The translations under genes and the position numbers were made by a program. The notes under the pieces are model-generated. The model did not search any database. It was not told the DNA's origin and saw nothing but the letters and a program-made list of their open reading frames with translations. 64,000 bases of DNA from Amblyornis subalaris (taxonomy: Eukaryota > Chordata > Aves > Passeriformes > Ptilonorhynchidae): the NCBI GenBank assembly GCA_018881555.1, contig JACAXG010000107.1, positions 896,406 through 960,405 of the forward strand, in the 5' to 3' direction. Positions 14,501 through 29,318 of this stretch are shown here, piece after piece. The first letter of the stretch is position 1, and each line of letters begins with the position of its first letter.

Positions 14501-17500
14501 AAAACTTCTATCTCTCCCATTGCATGGTGTCATCAGCTTTGAAAGACCCAAAAACCATGGAGGAAAAAAAATGAACCCGAAAGCGCAGAAATGAAAAATG
14601 GGAAGCAGCACGAAAATATTTATTTCAAAACTTGAATANGTAAAGCATCACTCACTAACTCTTTCCTTTCACTAGGTCCAGTTAATGAAGGGACAGGCAA
14701 GGTGAGCTGCCTCTGCCAGAAGATGGAAACCTGGTGGGTCCCCTGGACTGTCCCTTCACTTGCAGGGCCAGAGACAAGCAGAGACAACCCCGACCTCAGT
14801 GCCTCATCCAGCACCAAATATTGCCTCATCTTAACAAGAACACCCAACAACTGATGGACATGAACTTTTTTCTGACATGCATTCCTCCCACAAACACCAA
14901 CTTCACACCTACAACAACTCCAGTTATCTGCTCTGAGCAGCGAGTTTTTGTACAAGCCCAGTCTAATTCATCACGAAGCAACAATTTTTAGCACAAGAGC
15001 AAAGCTCTTCACCAAATCTGGCCCTTCTTGAGAGTATTTCCTCCTACAACCAAACCAACTCATACACCCTCATGTAGCTACAACCTCCTAACACAACTTG
15101 AATGCTACTGCAGAAAGTTTGGCTGCCTCCACAGGTCACCTACTACACTCGTGGTGGTTGATAAATAAGAATGTGCTGCACGTGGTCCAACGACAAATCC
15201 AGGGACCCTGGGTAAGAAGAGTAGGTGCAGTGTGAAAATCAGAAAAAATAAAGTAGCAAGTTTTATATTGAAGTTAAAATTCAAAATGTCTGTTTCAGTG
15301 GGGCTGCATTAGGTTTATGCAGCAAAGCAAGTGCCTGATGTCAACAAACTGGCATTTCAAGAACTATATGTAAAAATAAATTATGTGATTCAGTTTAACT
15401 GAAAAAAACCCCAAGCACAGAACCACAAAGGGACACAATCAACAAGCAAATAAAATATTCCTTGGTGAGGTAAACACAGAATATAAAACAAAACCACCAC
15501 CCCAAACAGGCCCAAGGAACTCTTATCTCAACGGACCCAGACAGCAGCATCCATCCTCGTCAGGAGCTATCAGGCAATCTGGCTCACCCTGGGCCCTACC
15601 TGCAGGCAGCAGAGCAGACACATGCAAGGCATGGCAGACAAGTGTTCAAGAAATCATACTCAATACTACTCACATCCAGCCTTCCAAAACCTCCCACTCC
15701 TTCCCCATAGGAAACCAGAAGTATGACACTCACTCCTTGAAATTTTTCTTCCCAATAACGAAGTTTAGCACTTCTGAGAAACACCCAGAATAATGTTGCT
15801 TCAGAAAGTGCAAGTAAATAACAAGCAGTATCTTCCAGCCCGCAGGGTAATAAGTTACACCCAGAATCCTATTTAGCACTTTACATAATTCACAGTTTCT
15901 CTGGTTACATACTTCGTCAAATATGACATCCAGCTGGGAAAGTTGGTCCACTTTATTGTCATATGGCAGTTGCTCGCTTTATATCATCCAAATATCAATT
16001 AAAAAGCAAAAACAGAACTGTAAGGCAGCTATCTCTGTATTTGCATGTTACACTTGCATACATGCACACAAATACTCGCTGTCATTCAAAGAGGAAAAAT
16101 AACCCTGCCTGAAATGTAAACCAACTCTACAGAGTTAGGCAGCAAGTGTAATTTCCAAAAACCTTGAGAAAGAGAACAATGAACAGACGTGCTTAAATTC
16201 TGCGTCAGCTATTTTAACGGTGCAGTTTTTCAGATAACAGAAATTAAATCATAATATGCTGTCAAATAACAGATCTAGATCCCAGAAGTCAACATGACGG
16301 CGTTTTAAAAATACAGCATATGGATACAGAGCCTTTGTGGATATATATGCACTTAGCAAATATTAGAAGAATCAATCAGAATCAAAATGCAAACTTGCTG
16401 AAATGGCTAGATGCTTTGTGTTATTAATTTCTAATTCTAATTGCTTGATTTCATTCATCAGCGTTTATATATGCACCAGTACACCACTGAGGCAGTTAAA
16501 ATTAAACAAATCCCAATTTTTTCCCCAGAAAAGTAATGGACTTTAACAGTTGTTTTATTGCAATGAGAGATATTAACATGTAATTCTGCCCCTAAGTACA
16601 GGTTATAATGTAAGTGGATCCATTGATCACTTGCAAAGAGCAACAAAAAGAAAGTTTTGCTTGATGCTGAGGGCAAATAAAATCCTGACCAGATTGTCCA
16701 TCAGTGTCAATGGAAATCCATCCAGTATCCAAGTACCACACAAATATTTTGCCAATGGCTAAGTCAAAATTGTGGCACACAAAGAGTAAAAATACACTGG
16801 GAAAGGCCATGTAACGGATGTACACCTGTGATGCACCAAACCCAGGTTGCTCTATATGAATGTAGCAAATTCACCATGAAGGAATTTACCTCCCACAAAA
16901 TAATACAAGCATAAAATAATCCAGAGGGAAAGATACATATCAGAAGAGTTACCTGAGGTTTCTATACTATTTTTCATGCCTAGCTCTCACAGCAGGTTAC
17001 AAGTGTAAGTGGAATCATCTGTAACCTACAGATGGACGGAATAAGGTTAACTAGGGCAGCAGAGAAAGTCAGCGACGTATTCCACTGGAAAGAACTGCCT
17101 CTAACATGCACTGTATTAACAAACAGCCTTTGGTAAAAGTAAATTTGACACCCATGGGGGGGAAAAAAAGTTTAATTAATTAGTGGGGTGTGCCACTATC
17201 CATTTAACGCATGCAGATCCCTATGGTTTAAATTTGAAGTTACATACGTGTACTGTATACACACAGAGTGAGGCGGTTTAGAGGGGAAAAATGAAAATTA
17301 GATGAGGAAAAAAAATTGTGCTCCTTAACTTAAGCACTAAAATCACCACAAAAGAGTAACAGCTATGAAATATTTAAGAGTCAACATTAATATCATTAGA
17401 CTTCAAAGGATATCACCTTCTCAGCGCCAGCTTCTTGCATTGATCATCTGCGGAACGAGCAGCTTCGCATCAGTTTGTTTGCAGAAGCTTCCTCCCAACC

Positions 17501-20500
17501 ACATCAGCTAGAAATGAAACACTGGGATCCTCTAAAAGCCATAAAATGCCCTTGCAGAGATCGGCTCTGCACCTTCTCAAGTCCACCCCTGTATTTCTCA
17601 AGAACTTTGTAAATAATTTAATATTTCCATGGGGAGAATAGGAACGCTCTTTAAGAACAAGAAGATATTAAACGCTAACAAGGAGATAAGAGGCTTTTGA
17701 ACGTGAAAGTTATTTATTTGCAAAGCCTTCTTCCAGTTTTCACATACTCTTTTCTCCATATGTAACTGCGGTGGGTAGAACAGCAGTAAACATTTAAACT
17801 GCATTGCATTATTGTGCATAATAAGAGCTTGACATTTTTATTTTCTCCAAGGAGAAGCACTGCCTATATGCTCTCTAGTGGATGAACAGGGTTTTTACAA
17901 GGTCCCTCCTTCCCCCTCCTTTAAATGTGATCAAATATGAATTGAAAGGCTTTTATTCTGCCAGAATCCCAGTCCAAGGTTTTGTGTTTCTCTAGCAACG
18001 ATGACACACTAACAACTGAAGCGGGGCAGAGAGCAGCTTCTCCTCCATCTCCCTACTGCGCCAGGTGCCATCTGTGTCAGGGGAGTGGGAACACCACGCA
18101 ACTTTTGACCCGGATGTTGTCAAGGACCAAGGGTAAATGGATTAGTACTGTATTTTTTTAAGACATGTTTTGAAGCGTATGTTTGCCGTGGGTGTCCATA
18201 CATGAAGTCCTTCAGAGGCAATTCCAGAATTGCACAAATAACTGCGTTCATCCAGAAATCAAATATCAAGTCGCTATGGTATGAATTCACCGAGGATTTC
18301 TTCCTGTGGTCCCTGCCTTGCATCCCTTCTGCGCCACACTTCTCCAGTGCTCATAAGTCCCAGCTGGAAGGCTGTTAACAAATTGTTTCCTAGAAAGACT
18401 TTGTTTTCCACACTGAAAGCATGCTGGGGAGGGATGCAAGGAGAAGGGACTCTCAAGTGTGACCTAAATAAAGGTGACCANGGTTTCACAAAAAACTGCT
18501 CCCTCACGCAAAGTAGCCAGTGCTTGGGAAGTTCATATTTATGATTCAAGACTAAGCACTGCTGCAAATATAGTTATCTTTGCTTTAACCATTTTTGGGT
18601 AAACTGAAGGCTTTAGGCTCCAGGAGCAACACTGCTTTCATCAGCAATCTGTTAAAAAAAGTTACCCTAAAGATTATCAGAGTTTTCCCATTTTAGCAGA
18701 GGAATCCTGCAAGAAATCCTCTCCTCTTCCAGACAGCAGGTGCACAGCCTGCAAGAGCCCATTTTCCTTTAGATTAGCTGTNTGCATCACTTCTTAAAAA
18801 TTTATAAATCACTTAGCTTTCCAAGAGCCATATTCCCAATAGAGTAACCGGAATTACAGCCATGCTAGCAGTAAAGGAGGAGAGAGTTTGTTAGAGTTGG
18901 CATAATACAGTGAACTATACTATAAATTACTTTAGGAAATGGCTGCTAATGCCCTTGCTGTGCAGGCTTGGGGGATACCACTCTCTCTACAGTCCACTTC
19001 TGTGGAAATGAAAGACTTTTAGTCATCTGAACAGAGAATACAGGCTTCTGCTCATCTGAAAGCATTTTTTCCCACCTAGAGGGCATAATCACCAATTACA
19101 TCTAGAGAATATAAATTTAATTATTTTTATTATTTCTATCAGCAAGGAAAGAGAATACACTCTCAGAACTATCGTCAGAAATTAGCATGTTCACAACAAA
19201 CAGCTAATCCCTGCTAGAGGAGACACTTCTTGGGACAGGCCCTTAGAGCCGACTGATGGAGAGCTCCTGAAGGAGGCTTTGATGAGCAGTGAAAAAAACA
19301 AAACTGCAACAACAAAGAAAACNCTGAAACCCTTCTTCATTCCTTCTCATCTCACCTTTTCTTTTCTTCTTGACTCTGATTTCTGAATTTTAAAAGTCTT
19401 CAAAAATATATTTTTCTATATTGNACATTCTGTACACTGAAAGCCATGTATCTCCTCCTTTCTGGCTTTTGAAGTCTGGCATTTTTGTAGACTGCCTTAC
19501 TCTGGGACTTCAATTTTGTTTTGCTTTGAAAATATTCATTAAAACAGCACATTTTAAAAATGCCNCCCTTTCTTGGTTTCTACCCACATCTCTCCACATG
19601 CCATCTTGCCCCATCCCAGATGCCTGAGGCTATATAAGTCACACTGTTGGCTCCTTCTCTAATCAGTGCACAGAAACTGGCCCTCCAAGTCTGTTTATTC
19701 CATCTGCTNGACACCAATGGCTCTGGAAGAGATGAACATCCAGCCCATGGGTGCCTTTTCTCTTTGACCAAGGGGCACAGAAAAACCCAAGATTACAGGC
19801 TCAGATTTCTGAGTCAGCTGTTTGAGCCAGGGCCAGTAATTCCTATTTTAAGCCTTTTTTCCAGATAATCTGACCCATCTATGGGCCACTGTGATTCAGG
19901 GATCTCTAGGTAGGAAACCTCCTCTGTAGCACAACCAAGGATGGGGTGAACGCCTACAGCACTGTGGGGAGCTGGTGTTGCAGCTGGGCGAGAGGCCCCG
20001 ATGGTACACTGAGTTCTGGAAATTACAACCACAATATCACCTGGGATAGCACAGAGACATCAATCCCAGTATTCTGCATTAGGGATGGCTCTGCTGGGGC
20101 CTGGCACGTGGGTGGTTCACCCTGCAGCCTCTGCCGTCGTGTCTTTTGTCAGCATGACCCACGGCAGCCAGGATTAAAGCCTGCTGAAGGTGAACCTCTG
20201 AAAGCACCACAGACACAACCCTGGGTCTGTTAAGTGCCAGGTACCACCCGCTTTGCATTCCACTCTCTTGAAAATACAACCATCCATCAGGTTTGTCTTT
20301 TCCTTGCAAGCATCTCTGGGGGAGAGGTAAGAACACGTGTGCTGCAGTGTGACCTTCCTCCAGCTCCAACTTTTCCCCTCTCTACTTCTCCCTTGCTGAG
20401 GTGCTGCCCGACCCAAGAGCTGCAACCAAAACTGTGCTGCAGCACCTGTGTGCAGGGTGAATCAGCACCTTTCCCCCCCAAAAAAANGGCTGCTGGGAGA

Positions 20501-23140
20501 GCTGGGGCAGTTACATAAGGCTGCAGCAGCTCAGGGAAGTTGATGTCAGAGAGACAAGGCAAGAGCAGCANCTGCAAGGCTCGTCAGGAGACGTGGATGC
20601 CTCTCACAGGGGCCTTGCCCGGTAACCCTTTATGGTGAAATGCACAGGCCAGGCTGAGCAATAGCTCACATTTCCCATCTCTTTACAGTGAAGGCCAAAT
20701 GACTTCCAGCCCTGGGCGAGGTGGTGGAGCTGGAGCTCCCTCTGCACTCGCGGCCATGTGCAGGAAGCAGCCGCTAATTGTGGAACAGCTCTGGGGTGAT
20801 GAGGGGGGCTGACAACCCCCCCGAGGCATGTCCTGGCTCCTCCACACACCAGTGAAACCGAACGGAGCGAACCAGGCTACACCTTGCTATAGGAGCTGTG
20901 TTACTCCTTAAGCATCCCTGAAGGCATCATTATATCCACTGTCATTAGGGCTCCCTCTGCTCTATGGGAAGGGAAAAGGTGACTAACGACTGCCATAGGA
21001 CAACATTCAGCTAACTGCTGCTGCACCTTACCCACTGCACTCCAAGCTAGAGCTGGATCGTCTGAAAACACCCAAACTGTCAGCCCTCTATCACATATTA
21101 TTTTAATTGACTGCCATTTCGGAAACATCTTCCAACCTGGGAGTTTGCATCCTACTTCCAGTCTGCAAAGTCATCACAAATCCTCCTGAGCGTTTTCCAC
21201 TTTCCATATTCCTTCCCGGTTTTTAGGTTTTGCATTTATATTTATTTCCAAAACCTCTCGCAAAGCTCCCCTCAAAGGGGGCTGGAATTTGCTACTCAGG
21301 AGCACGGCATGCATATTTGTATAGCAATGCTGACCACATTCACAAGGGACTGCTTGTGATCACTAACACAAGAGACAGGAGGATTTTCCATGTGACTTCT
21401 TTTTTTTTTCCCCCCCGTGTATTGGTTTTGAGTGGTTTTGTATTTTGTCGGGTTTTTTTTAATCACAACATAGTAATCACAAACCCTGGGAGGAGATTTA
21501 CTATTTGCATTACTGTCTCTGAGGCTGCCCCTTTTTACACCTTTAAACACATCCAGAAAACCTGTTCTTCACTCCCTGCCAGGATCTTTCTGCTTCACCA
21601 CTCCCAACATGTTCCTTTTTTATCACTCCCTCCCCCTTCCTGCTCATTTGCTTTAGTATTTCTTCCCCAGGACTCTGCAATTTTTCAAACTGTTCCTTTT
21701 GGAGGGCAGCACCTCCTTGACTACACCAGAATCCCTCCTGAAAACACATCTGCTGAACTGCTTGTAAGAAATTAGTCCTGAAAATTGTGTCTCTCTTTAT
21801 ATGCATCTGCGTGCCAGTTTTCCAAGCCCAGATTCACCCACCCAGGTGCACCCTAGACTTCAGCTGGGAACAACCGAGAGAGAGNGGGGGGAGAAACACC
21901 ACTCGTGGATCATTCTGAACACCTAAGATTTAATGTAATAGAACTATTAATAATACATAAGAAAAGAATTATCCAGAGCTTCTTAGTCAGAAAAATCTAC
22001 AGCTCAAGTCCCATCTGAACCGAAGAGGGATTTTTTTTTCCTGTTCACTGGGACATGAATTAATACCAAGTACATAACCTACATTTTCAGTTGAACGTGC
22101 AGTGTTGCATACAGCCCTAGCTTTATATTTTAGTTCCATCTTCCAAGTATAATCGTCTTAAACTTGCACTGAAATGCACTTGTCATTTGCTGCCCATTGT
22201 GACAACCGTCAAGCCTTTTTTTTTTTTTTTTAAATCCCGCTCCCTGTTCTGTTGTTCTGAGTCATTAACCCCATCTCCAATTTTAGTATTTACAGCCCTA
22301 AATTGGATGGATAGCTTGTTTTCAGCACAGGAGCCCAGACTGCGATTGTTGGTCTCTCTCTCTCTTAATTTTCAGCACGATGTGCACAGGGTTGAATTCT
22401 CCAAGTGGTGGGAGGCAAAGTGCTTAATGTACAAACCGGACCACATCCTCAGCCCTGGACTCGGTGGGGCCCTACATCATTAAAACTGGGCACTTAGTTA
22501 AACGCTTTGCTGAATCAGCGCCAACAGCCCAGAGCCTAAAAGCCCTGAGCACCTCCTTTAAAAGCAGATCTCCACCCCACTCCACTTCAGTGCAACTGAA
22601 AAGTTTCCAGCACACACGAACTTATCTTTGCTCTCTCGAATGGTGTCTAATTCAAGCCTCTAATCTTGCGGCTTTTTATCTTATTCATTGCTCCCTGAAT
22701 GTGGAATTCACTATCTGTTTTCAAAAGGGAAGTAAGTACAACCACTGTTTCCTAGACAACAGAAGAGCAAAATTAACTCTTCCCCCACCCCTCCCAAAAC
22801 AGAGACAGAAATATTGAGTTTTGCTGTGAACCACACTAAAGAAGAGCTACCTCTAAAATAACTGAGGTTATAAAGCAGTGCATGGGGGGGAAAAGAGACT
22901 GCCACACTGCTACATCATGAAAACATGCCTTGCACTCCACAGACTTTCCCAAGCAAAACACAATTAGCCTCAGCTACAGAATCTACAGACTCAACTTGAC
23001 TTATGATAATGAGAGCATAGAAAAGAAATTCCAAAAATTTTACTCATCTAGTGTGGGTAAAAATCCCTGCTTTTTCAGCAGGGCACACAAATAGAAAATT
23101 ACAGTTGATTGTCTTTGCATGACATTTCTGGAGACACCAG
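11579..23140. other. CELF2 intron; no gene seen
   Basis: Mixed AT-rich intron. A 209-codon open frame on the minus strand (13982-14611) has no family resemblance and contains an N. A moderately GC-richer patch at about 19900-20850 has several overlapping short frames but no splice-flanked exon that I can support. Poly-T runs occur near 21400 and 22216. Confidence 0.65.
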
Positions 23141-23440
23141 TAGCGATCTCTTCTCTGTGGTGCCCAGTGACAGGACCCGAGGGAATGGCCTGAAGTTGTG
23201 TCAGGGAAGGTTTAGGTTGGATAGCAGAAAAAGGTTCTTCACCCAGAGGGTGGCTGGGCAATGGAATTGACTCCCCAGGGCAGTGGTCACAGCACCAAGC
23301 CTGGCAGAGTCCAAGGAACATTTGGACAAGGCTCTCGGGCACATGGTGTGACTCTTGGGGATGGTCCAGTGCAGGGCCAGGAGTTGGACTCAATGATCCT
23401 TGAGGGTCCCTTCCAACTCAGCTTATTCTGTGATTCTGTG
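23141..23440 (+). mobile_element. CR1 LINE 3' fragment
   Basis: Plus-strand CR1 tail: blocks resembling CAGTGACAGGACCCGAGGGA, TTTAGGTTGGATAG, GGTTCTTCACCCAGAGGGTG and GGGTCCCTTCCAACTCAG are followed by the terminal ATTCTGTGATTCTGTG 8-bp repeats. It is 5'-truncated, about 300 bp, and has no intact reverse transcriptase frame. It lies antisense to CELF2 within its intron. Confidence 0.92.
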
Positions 23441-26400
23441 GTGTAAATCATAGAGTTACAAAGAAACAAACTGCAAATTAAACTGAATCTACCATGCTGG
23501 CAATCCATGATGGATATTATTCATCCAGCAGGATTACTGGTCTGGCTAAACTTCTCTACCTTTCTAAGCTGGAATCCAGTGATGCCTCATGCTGGCAAAT
23601 CTGTGCCTGCTTTTATATTATTTCCTTGTAAAACTGCTGGACTGCACTACTCTGAGGTGACACTAAAAGGGAACAAGCATTTTTAGACACCAATAAAGCA
23701 AAACTGTTTCAACTTGTTTTATATTTTAGAGCTTTACGATTAGTTTTATGGGGTCTTGAGAATCCTGAAGTCTTTTCACAGTTGTGATCTGTAGCCATTT
23801 GCTTGGGTTGTGCCCATGCAGAGCCTTAACAGCCCAGACCAGAGCGATCCCTGAGACAAACCACAATCAATTAAAAGTGATTTGGGGGAATCATACATGT
23901 TTATAAGAGATGTGGAGAAGAGATTAATTTTCTGTGACGGGGAAAACTCCAAAGGCACCATACAAGTCCTCTGCAGGTATGTGTTATGGAACAGCACAGT
24001 CTGCAAGCCTGATACATGATCATAGCATGGTTCATGTAGCTCATGGAGGTTTTAGTGTAAAACATCTACAGGATAAAGAGCATTTGCAGAATGACTGGAA
24101 CAAGAAACATGAGAACACTCTATATAGCTGTATAGTTGAGAACTTGGTGGCTATTGAGACATATTGGCACCCCTTGTGTTTCCCACGTGGTGTCTGGTGT
24201 GAAGAAGAGAGATAACAAATCTCTTCCTTTAATACAGATATGTTTGGGGTTTTCTTCTCTCTTGCCCCAGCCCCACTGTACAGCACAGCAACCCACCATG
24301 CCTCCCAGCCTTTTTCCCTTCACCAAAAACGCCCTTACTTATGTTGAGTCGCATTGGTAAAGGAGGAAAGAAAAAAAACAAGGGAAAAAACAAGCATACG
24401 TTGTAAAGGAGGGAGGAAACAGGTTTCTTGATAGTTACCTACTCATGTAGTGCTTAAAAACATGCTTGGACACAGCACAGTCACTCATATAAGCTCTTTA
24501 GAGTACTTGCACATATGTACATTCAGGCACATTTTCCTCCTTTCCAGGCCATGCAGATCTGAAAGCTGCCCTGAATGTCAGAGACATGCAGGGAGGGCTG
24601 CAGATAAGAATTTTAGACTTAAAAGTACAACCCACAAAATGCATTATTTGGCTGTCAAACCAGGACTTGCTAAATTAATGAAGCATTTTAATTCCCAGAT
24701 CAACAGAAGCAAAGTTAATTTTGTGAAAGTGTGCTAGATTCCAAACCTATTACTATTAAGACTAACTTAAACCTCATCTACATTCTTCAGGGAACAGGAG
24801 AGGAGAATAAACAGAGGTGAAATTAAGCACAAATGTGAAGTGGTATTTTTTTTTGACTGCAGTAATCTTGAGGAAAGAAACTTAGAGGCCTGTTAGCACT
24901 AATTTCTAATAGACTGGTCCATTTTCCCTCAGCCNACCAGATGCCATTTTCTTTATGCACACTTCTTTTTTTTTCCCTTTCACCCTACAACAACCAGCAA
25001 ATGCATTTGGTTTTGCAGGAGTTAATCCTATATTTCCAAAATTATTATTTGTCTTACAGGAGATNTTCAGACCTTTCATGGATCAGGGTCCCCAGAATTA
25101 GGGTTTGTACAAACACAGTACAAGGAAATGGTCTTTTCTTTAAAGATCTTGCACAATCTCAGGTCTCAAATGAGACTCAAATGAGAAACAAATCTACTCA
25201 GTAAAAGGAAGAAACTCAGAACTGGATGTATAGCCTTCCTTTAAAGGAAAAATATTTACTTCAAGGTTTAGAAAAGGTATGTATGGATGAATTGGATGTT
25301 CTAAGACAGTCAGTCTTGGGAAAAGGGGGCAGTGACGAGATGAGATGAGACATATTATCTCTACAGGTCAGGAAAGATTTAATTTTGAAGATCAGATTTG
25401 TCTTGCATTGTCCTTGTGAGTCCTGAGCTCATTGGCTTTGAACCAGAGGAATGGAAAGGCCCTACTCTTTCCACCATTGCACAGAAAATCACCAGACAAT
25501 TCAGCAGGCAGGTGACTTGGCTGACATGAAGACATTGAGGTTCGAGTTTCTCACTCAAAGCAGGCCAGTCCAGACAGTGGCTCACTTGGTAGCTTGCTAG
25601 CTCACCTACATCCACCTTTCACCTGCTTCCACCCCTGAGCAAAGGACTATTCCTTGACAGAAAGCTTGACTTCTACAAAACCAACTGGATCACACAGACT
25701 TGACATTTTGCAATGAGAATATTTTCACTGGAAGTTTCCCAAACCACATAAACCTAAGTCTCCATCCTCGCTTTCGGCATTTGCTAAAGAGCTTCTAAGA
25801 CAAGCCTGCATTTGGGATGCTCNTTTTGCTTTTCCTGAGCCTCTTGTGTTCTAGTTGGCTCTAGGGCTCAGCCTGGACAAACAGGTCAAATGGGAGCAGC
25901 CAATTAACATGACATTCTTCACCTAACTTGACTCCAATCAAGATGGATTGCATAAAGACAAACTTGATGGAAAANTCTGGTCTCATTTCTGTGCAACACA
26001 AGGGTGTCCCACGAGGCCCTTCAAAGGGGAAGGCTTACTCCNGAGTAAATATTTGACAATATCAAGATTTATCAGCCCCACTTGGGCATTTTATGGAGTC
26101 TGATCAATGGATATCTCTAGGATAAGAAAAAGCAGGACCTGAAAGGACAAATGTCCTTCACATGGCAACCATGGAAGAATTGTTATCCTTTTATACTGCA
26201 TTAATCCCACAAAAGAAAGTACTCACAAAGATACTTTTAGGCATAGGAATCCAGTGCCCTGGGTTCCCTCTACAGACACCAGGCAAAAAGCTTCTCAGAT
26301 GGAATGCAGAGCACCAACATTTGGCTCCAATAAGACATGTCAGAACTGGAGCTTCTCATTCTCCAGTGATTATGGAGGATGCCAAGAAGGATAATCCTCC

Positions 26401-29318
26401 TTGCAAATACCTCCAAAGGCTCCAGGCTGGGTTGAAAGGACAGTTTTATATTACGATGAGAGCACAGATTCAACTTTGCTGGGCTTCAATATCAAATTTT
26501 CTTTACCAAGACATTGACATACTTCATAAAACCATTCAGAGCTCCTCAGAGAAAAAGCACCAAGTTAAAACTAAACCATCACTGCTTCCATAGAAAATGA
26601 ATGTGAGACTTAACAATGTATTTCTGTGCTTGAAAAAATGGGTAGGAAGACTAAAATAATTGTCCTGATTTTCTGTGTCTAACTTTAGACACCCAAATTT
26701 GAAAATTTANGTCATGTGACAGTCTATACTATTTAAATCTCATCCCCTAGATTACTGCAACATGAAGCCACTTTTTACTGTTCCTGTGGTCATGATTTTA
26801 AAATGAAAACTGTTCAGGATGCAAAGCAGATCTTCCCTGTATTAAAATGTTCTGAAAACTACATCACTGTATTAATCAGCAGTAGGAAGTACAGNGACAT
26901 CAACCTTGGTGCATTTTATTTTAGAGAATTGACCATTAAGAAAGGCCTCTGCATGCCTGGAAATGCAGAACCTTTGCCAAGTTTATCAATAGACAGAGGC
27001 AAAATTGCTGTCAACCTGACCTGGACAATTGCAAAGGGTTCATTATTCATGCTCATTCAATTTCTGGCCGTTTTGCTGAGACAAGGATGACACTCAGTGC
27101 CAGCTGAGATGGTGGTTTGGAGATGGACACTTTCCCACTATAAACTGGACCACATCCACTGGCTTATTTCATGCACTGAACAGCTGTTGCAAGAAAAANA
27201 AAAAAACCTGATCCAAGCCAGTGTCCCAGAGGTAAGGGATCCTGTAAAAAGAAATGGCATTCAGATGTAATGTTCATAAAATTACGTTTCAATTTAAATG
27301 GTGGTTTGGGAATAGAGAAATACAAAGACTCCTTTTAACCCTTTGCTTTCTAACGTTGAAAATAGCCAAGCTCATACAACTTTGACCCTGAAACCCCAAA
27401 CAAACGTCAAACTGCTTTCTCATGCAGTTTGCTGTGTGAAGTTTCAAGCAAAGGAGAGACAGATTTTCCTCAGTGTGTAACCAAGACGAAAGGGTAAGGA
27501 GGAAAAGTTGTTAAAAACATCTCTTATAAGTAGGAGGTTTAAGTGGTACTCTTAAAATTACATTTATGGTGAACCATAATATTTTAAAGGGTGTGCCACT
27601 GCTATGTGAAGGTAATCCAAACTCTTCTGTATTGATTACATAATAAAGATATGTGACAGCTTCTTGCAAACATTTGCATTCATTATTTCCTGCTATTATT
27701 CAGGTCAAGTATCTTTATCACTAAAGCCGTAGAATAAACCTTATTTATTTTGGTTCATCTGTTTGCTCCCTAGAGAGAAAACGGCACACACAATTAGAAA
27801 TTTAAAGAAACCCTATTTTCCTTGCATTTTCTATGCATAAAGAGCTTTCCAAGAATACAACAGCCAGAAAATGGGAGAAATCCCATTTCCTTTGAATCAT
27901 TCATGTAGTTCTATGCCTTGAACACAAACAATTTCTTCTTTAGTCATTCTTATTTATATAATAGACCACCTGTCATACTACAACAACATCACAGTAGTTT
28001 CCAGAAGTTCAGTAATGTCAGAAACACAGGAATACAACAATCCTCAGCTTGCCTATTTACCTTGATTTCAGAAAGCTCAGTACACATGATGGAAGTGGAA
28101 AACACCTCGAGTATTGTCATGCTGGAAAATTCCTACCCTGTTGTGCACAGACTTCTTACCACTCTGGTTTTCATACACTTACCTGGTCACTCATGTACAA
28201 TTGCTGTGGTCGCACCTGCTCTAAAGTTACATCTAAGATTTTGTCTTTTTCTGTGAACTTTTAGGGCTAAAGAACTCTTGAGCAGCTGAGCTGCAGAAGG
28301 CCTTTCTTTGAAAGCATCTTAGTGATGTCCTTCCAGATGTCCTGGGACTTGCTGGAAGTAACTGAGACTCAGCAGCCATCAAGTCCCTTCTGAAGATGGG
28401 ATTGGGTCTCCAACACAGTTTCCGAGCTCCAGGAAGCACAACCTTTATCTAACTGCAGTCACATATGGTTGNGACTGTCTGTACCACTTTGCAAGGAAAA
28501 ACTACGCAAGAATGCTTTAATTACCCATGCAGCATATTGCATGCTTATAGTAATGATGCCTTTACATCTGCAACAAAGATACAGGAGGCGCAAAGAGGCT
28601 TAGAGATGCTGTAGGATTTCATATCACAGCATCAACCCAACCACACTGTGGTTTCTGAACAGACCAGTCACCAGCTCCTCAAAAAACCCACTCTGTGTTC
28701 CATCTTAGTGGCATCCAAAACCCAACTGAAAGGTTCCTACCNCTTCTGAATTCAAAGACCCATATATGACATAATTTTAAAATAGACAGGNAAAAAAAAC
28801 CCCAAACTCAAAACACAAAAGACATTCCCTCCCCCGGCACCTGCCAGTTTGTTTATCTGCCTGTGCTGGAGCTCCTTGGCAAAATANGAGGCATATAATG
28901 CTGTCAAAAATCAAACCAAAATCCAAGTCCACTGACATGGCAAAGGACCAAGAGGCTGGGAACCAGGCATCTCCTGGCCTCTGCCAGTGCCATCCAATGA
29001 GTCTGGATGCATCTCCTGTAATTCAGGTGTGTGTACATATAATTTTTCACATTCCAACCATTTTTTTTTGCTTGCTGTTTAGACCATATGCCTGCTAAGA
29101 CAGGGACTTGTGGGTTTTTGTAGTATGTTTAGATAGGATGAAGAGGAAAAAGAGCCCATAAGCATCATGTGGCTATCAACATTCAAAAAAATTAATAGTT
29201 CCCAATATTCCAGTCCACCTTCCCCAAAAAGGATAAGCATCAGAAAATTAAGAGAAAAAGAAAACTTCTGCTCTGGNTTGCTCTAAAGCAATCACTGAAG
29301 ACAAAACCAAGCATATAA
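23441..29318. other. CELF2 intron between a CR1 and the LTR; no gene seen
   Basis: No recognisable exon, RNA gene or repeat was found apart from short homopolymers. The longest frame (143 codons, plus strand, 26162-26593) shows no domain signature. Confidence 0.65.

Noticed and set aside
13982..14611. A 209-codon minus-strand open frame
   Set aside because: No recognisable domain, an N inside, a composition like translated intron, and no supporting splice or promoter context.
21230..21775. A 181-codon plus-strand open frame
   Set aside because: No family resemblance, and part of it is translation of poly-T and pyrimidine-rich DNA.
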